From assembly GCA_041749075.1 (NCBI GenBank), contig JBGTBY010000030.1:1-64000 (forward strand): a DNA stretch of 64,000 bases, given 5' to 3'. Every line of letters begins with the position of its first letter. Position 1 is the stretch's first letter. This DNA is from CAMTWZ01 sp041749075. Lineage in GTDB: Bacteria > Bacteroidota > Rhodothermia > Balneolales > HLUCCA01. Made by a program: the position numbers and the translations under genes. The notes under the pieces are model-generated. The model searched no databases, had not been told where the DNA came from, and saw nothing but the letters and a program-made list of their open reading frames with translations. Shown here one piece after another: positions 62,906-64,000 of the stretch.

Positions 62906-64000
62906 GACTTTTCCGCGCGTTCGAGGGCGGCTTTCACAAAGCCGACGAACAATGGATGCGGTTTCGTAACCGTGCTTTTCAACTCCGGATGGAATTGAAC
63001 GCCCACAAACCATGGATGCTCCGGAATCTCGACAATCTCGACCAATCCGCGTTCCGGATTGAGTCCCGAAATCGCAAGTCCTTTCGAGGTGAGCCGCTCA
63101 CGGTATCCGTTATTGAACTCATATCTGTGCCGGTGGCGCTCGCTGATGTGAGCGGAATCGTAAGCGCGGATGGCGTTCGTCCCCGCTTCCAGATCGCAAG
63201 CGAATTTTCCTAAGCGCATCGTGCCGCCTTTGTCGGTCACCAATTTCTGTTCGGCCATGATGTCAATCACCGGATGCGGCGACGACTCATCAAATTCGGT
63301 GCTGTTCGCATCCGCCAAACCGCACACATTCCGTGCGAATTCGATCACCGCGCATTGCATACCCAAGCAGATTCCGAAAAACGGAATGCCCTTCGTGCGC
63401 GCATGGTTGACAGCGGCGAGTTTTCCGGAAATTCCGCGTCCGCCGAAGCCCGGGGCAACCAAAATACCACTCACACCACCTAAGGTTTTGGACACGTTTT
63501 CATCCGTCAGGTCATCACTTTGCACCCATTTCAGATTCACACGCGCATCGTTCACCGCTCCCGCGTGGATAAAAGCTTCTACAATGGATTTGTACGCATC
63601 GTGATGCTCCACATACTTCCCGACCAAAGCGATATCGACCGATTTCGACGGATTCACCACTTTGTCTACGAACGTGTTCCACGACGTGAGATCCGGCAAG
63701 CCCGTCTTGATGTCGAGTTTTTCGATGACCCGCGTATCCAATCCTTCGGCCTGCATGTGAAGCGGCACTTCATAGATGGATTTCGCATCCAGCGAGGCGA
63801 TTACGTCTTCGACATCCACGTTACAGAATTGGGCGATTTTCCGGCGAATGTTCGCATCAATCGGATGTTCGGAACGACAAACCAGGATATCGGGCTGAAG
63901 ACCGATTTCGAGCAAGGTCTTGACCGAGTGTTGCGTGGGTTTGGTCTTCAATTCGCCCGCGGCTTTCAGATAAGGAACCAGCGTGAGGTGGATGCTGAGG
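62902..64000 (-). CDS. pyrG: CTP synthase, C-terminal part (partial)
   Basis: The frame stays open to the right edge, so the N-terminus lies outside the window. About 366 residues are visible: the end of the synthetase domain (IHLTLVPYLKAAGELKTKPT, LVCRSEHPIDANIRRKIAQF) and the whole glutamine amidotransferase domain with LVAPGFGGRG, the nucleophile Cys in FFGICLGMQCAVIEFARNVC, and the His-Glu pair in VGVQFHPELKS. It aminates UTP to CTP with glutamine. It probably leads an operon with the NUDIX gene. Confidence 0.97.
   Translation of the reverse strand, partial: LSIHLTLVPYLKAAGELKTKPTQHSVKTLLEIGLQPDILVCRSEHPIDANIRRKIAQFCNVDVEDVIASLDAKSIYEVPLHMQAEGLDTRVIEKLDIKTGLPDLTSWNTFVDKVVNPSKSVDIALVGKYVEHHDAYKSIVEAFIHAGAVNDARVNLKWVQSDDLTDENVSKTLGGVSGILVAPGFGGRGISGKLAAVNHARTKGIPFFGICLGMQCAVIEFARNVCGLADANSTEFDESSPHPVIDIMAEQKLVTDKGGTMRLGKFACDLEAGTNAIRAYDSAHISERHRHRYEFNNGYRERLTSKGLAISGLNPERGLVEIVEIPEHPWFVGVQFHPELKSTVTKPHPLFVGFVKAALERAEKS

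Noticed and set aside
1..64000. CRISPR arrays, insertion sequences, tRNA or rRNA genes
   Set aside because: No regularly spaced repeat-spacer units, no transposase-like protein, and no cloverleaf-sized conserved RNA sequence was seen in the gaps.

Overview
This is a gene-dense bacterial chromosome segment (53 protein genes, no tRNA or rRNA seen, no gap above 300 bases). The gene content points to the FCB group, most likely Rhodothermota/Balneolota or a close relative. The reasons are: a TonB-dependent receptor next to a surface protein with a VVPNPY-type C-terminal sorting domain; an AccD without zinc-ribbon cysteines, as I recall for Bacteroidota AccD; the uppS-bamA-ompH gene order; the purH-mreBCD-mrdA-rodA order; paired rhomboids; and weak or absent Shine-Dalgarno sequences. 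The phylum is an inference from gene content only.

Layout. 1-8.7 kb (minus): an export/uptake operon of a parvulin-type lipoprotein, a SusC-like TonB receptor, a large sorted surface protein and the start of a likely PorV/PorQ protein. It sits behind a promoter region with a LacI/CcpA-like operator and a long inverted repeat. 8.7-18.8 kb (minus): ispG, two rhomboid proteases, a CrtI-like oxidoreductase, a crotonase, an ABC ATPase with TolC, a YqjD/YqjE/YqjK-like envelope trio, dprA and obgE. 18.9-26.2 kb (minus): a chaperone-usher-like surface-fibre locus, the most unusual part of the window. It has four DUF4402-like subunits and one further small subunit-like protein, a PapD-like chaperone, and an outer-membrane usher fused to three tandem SPOR repeats. 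A strong terminator separates the likely major subunit from the chaperone and usher.

26.4-33.2 kb: accD, tsaB, a TlpA-like lipoprotein, pyrC, xseA and a kynureninase-like enzyme, with odd short repeats in the gaps. 33.3-44.5 kb (plus): recA-recX, an AI-2E family protein, an LD-carboxypeptidase, purN-purH and the rod-shape operon mreB-mreC-mreD-mrdA-rodA, nearly all overlapping or touching. 44.5-46.9 kb: rnhB and a GH13 amylase. 46.9-59.8 kb (minus): three Skp/OmpH paralogues, bamA, uppS, ribH, a PHP phosphoesterase, an S41 protease, an MltD-like transglycosylase, nadE and a YtcJ-like amidohydrolase. 59.9-62.5 kb: a GNAT protein and a more AT-rich accessory stretch with two unknown lipoproteins and an ORF6N gene. 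That gene carries a 27-bp palindrome repeated exactly in the intergenic region upstream. 62.5-64 kb (minus): a NUDIX hydrolase and the C-terminal part of pyrG.

Much of the segment concerns the cell envelope: rod-shape peptidoglycan synthesis, outer-membrane protein assembly (BamA plus three periplasmic Skp-like chaperones), lipid-carrier synthesis (IspG, UppS), peptidoglycan turnover (MltD, LD-carboxypeptidase), and two surface-display systems (sorted protein/TonB receptor and the chaperone-usher-like fibre).
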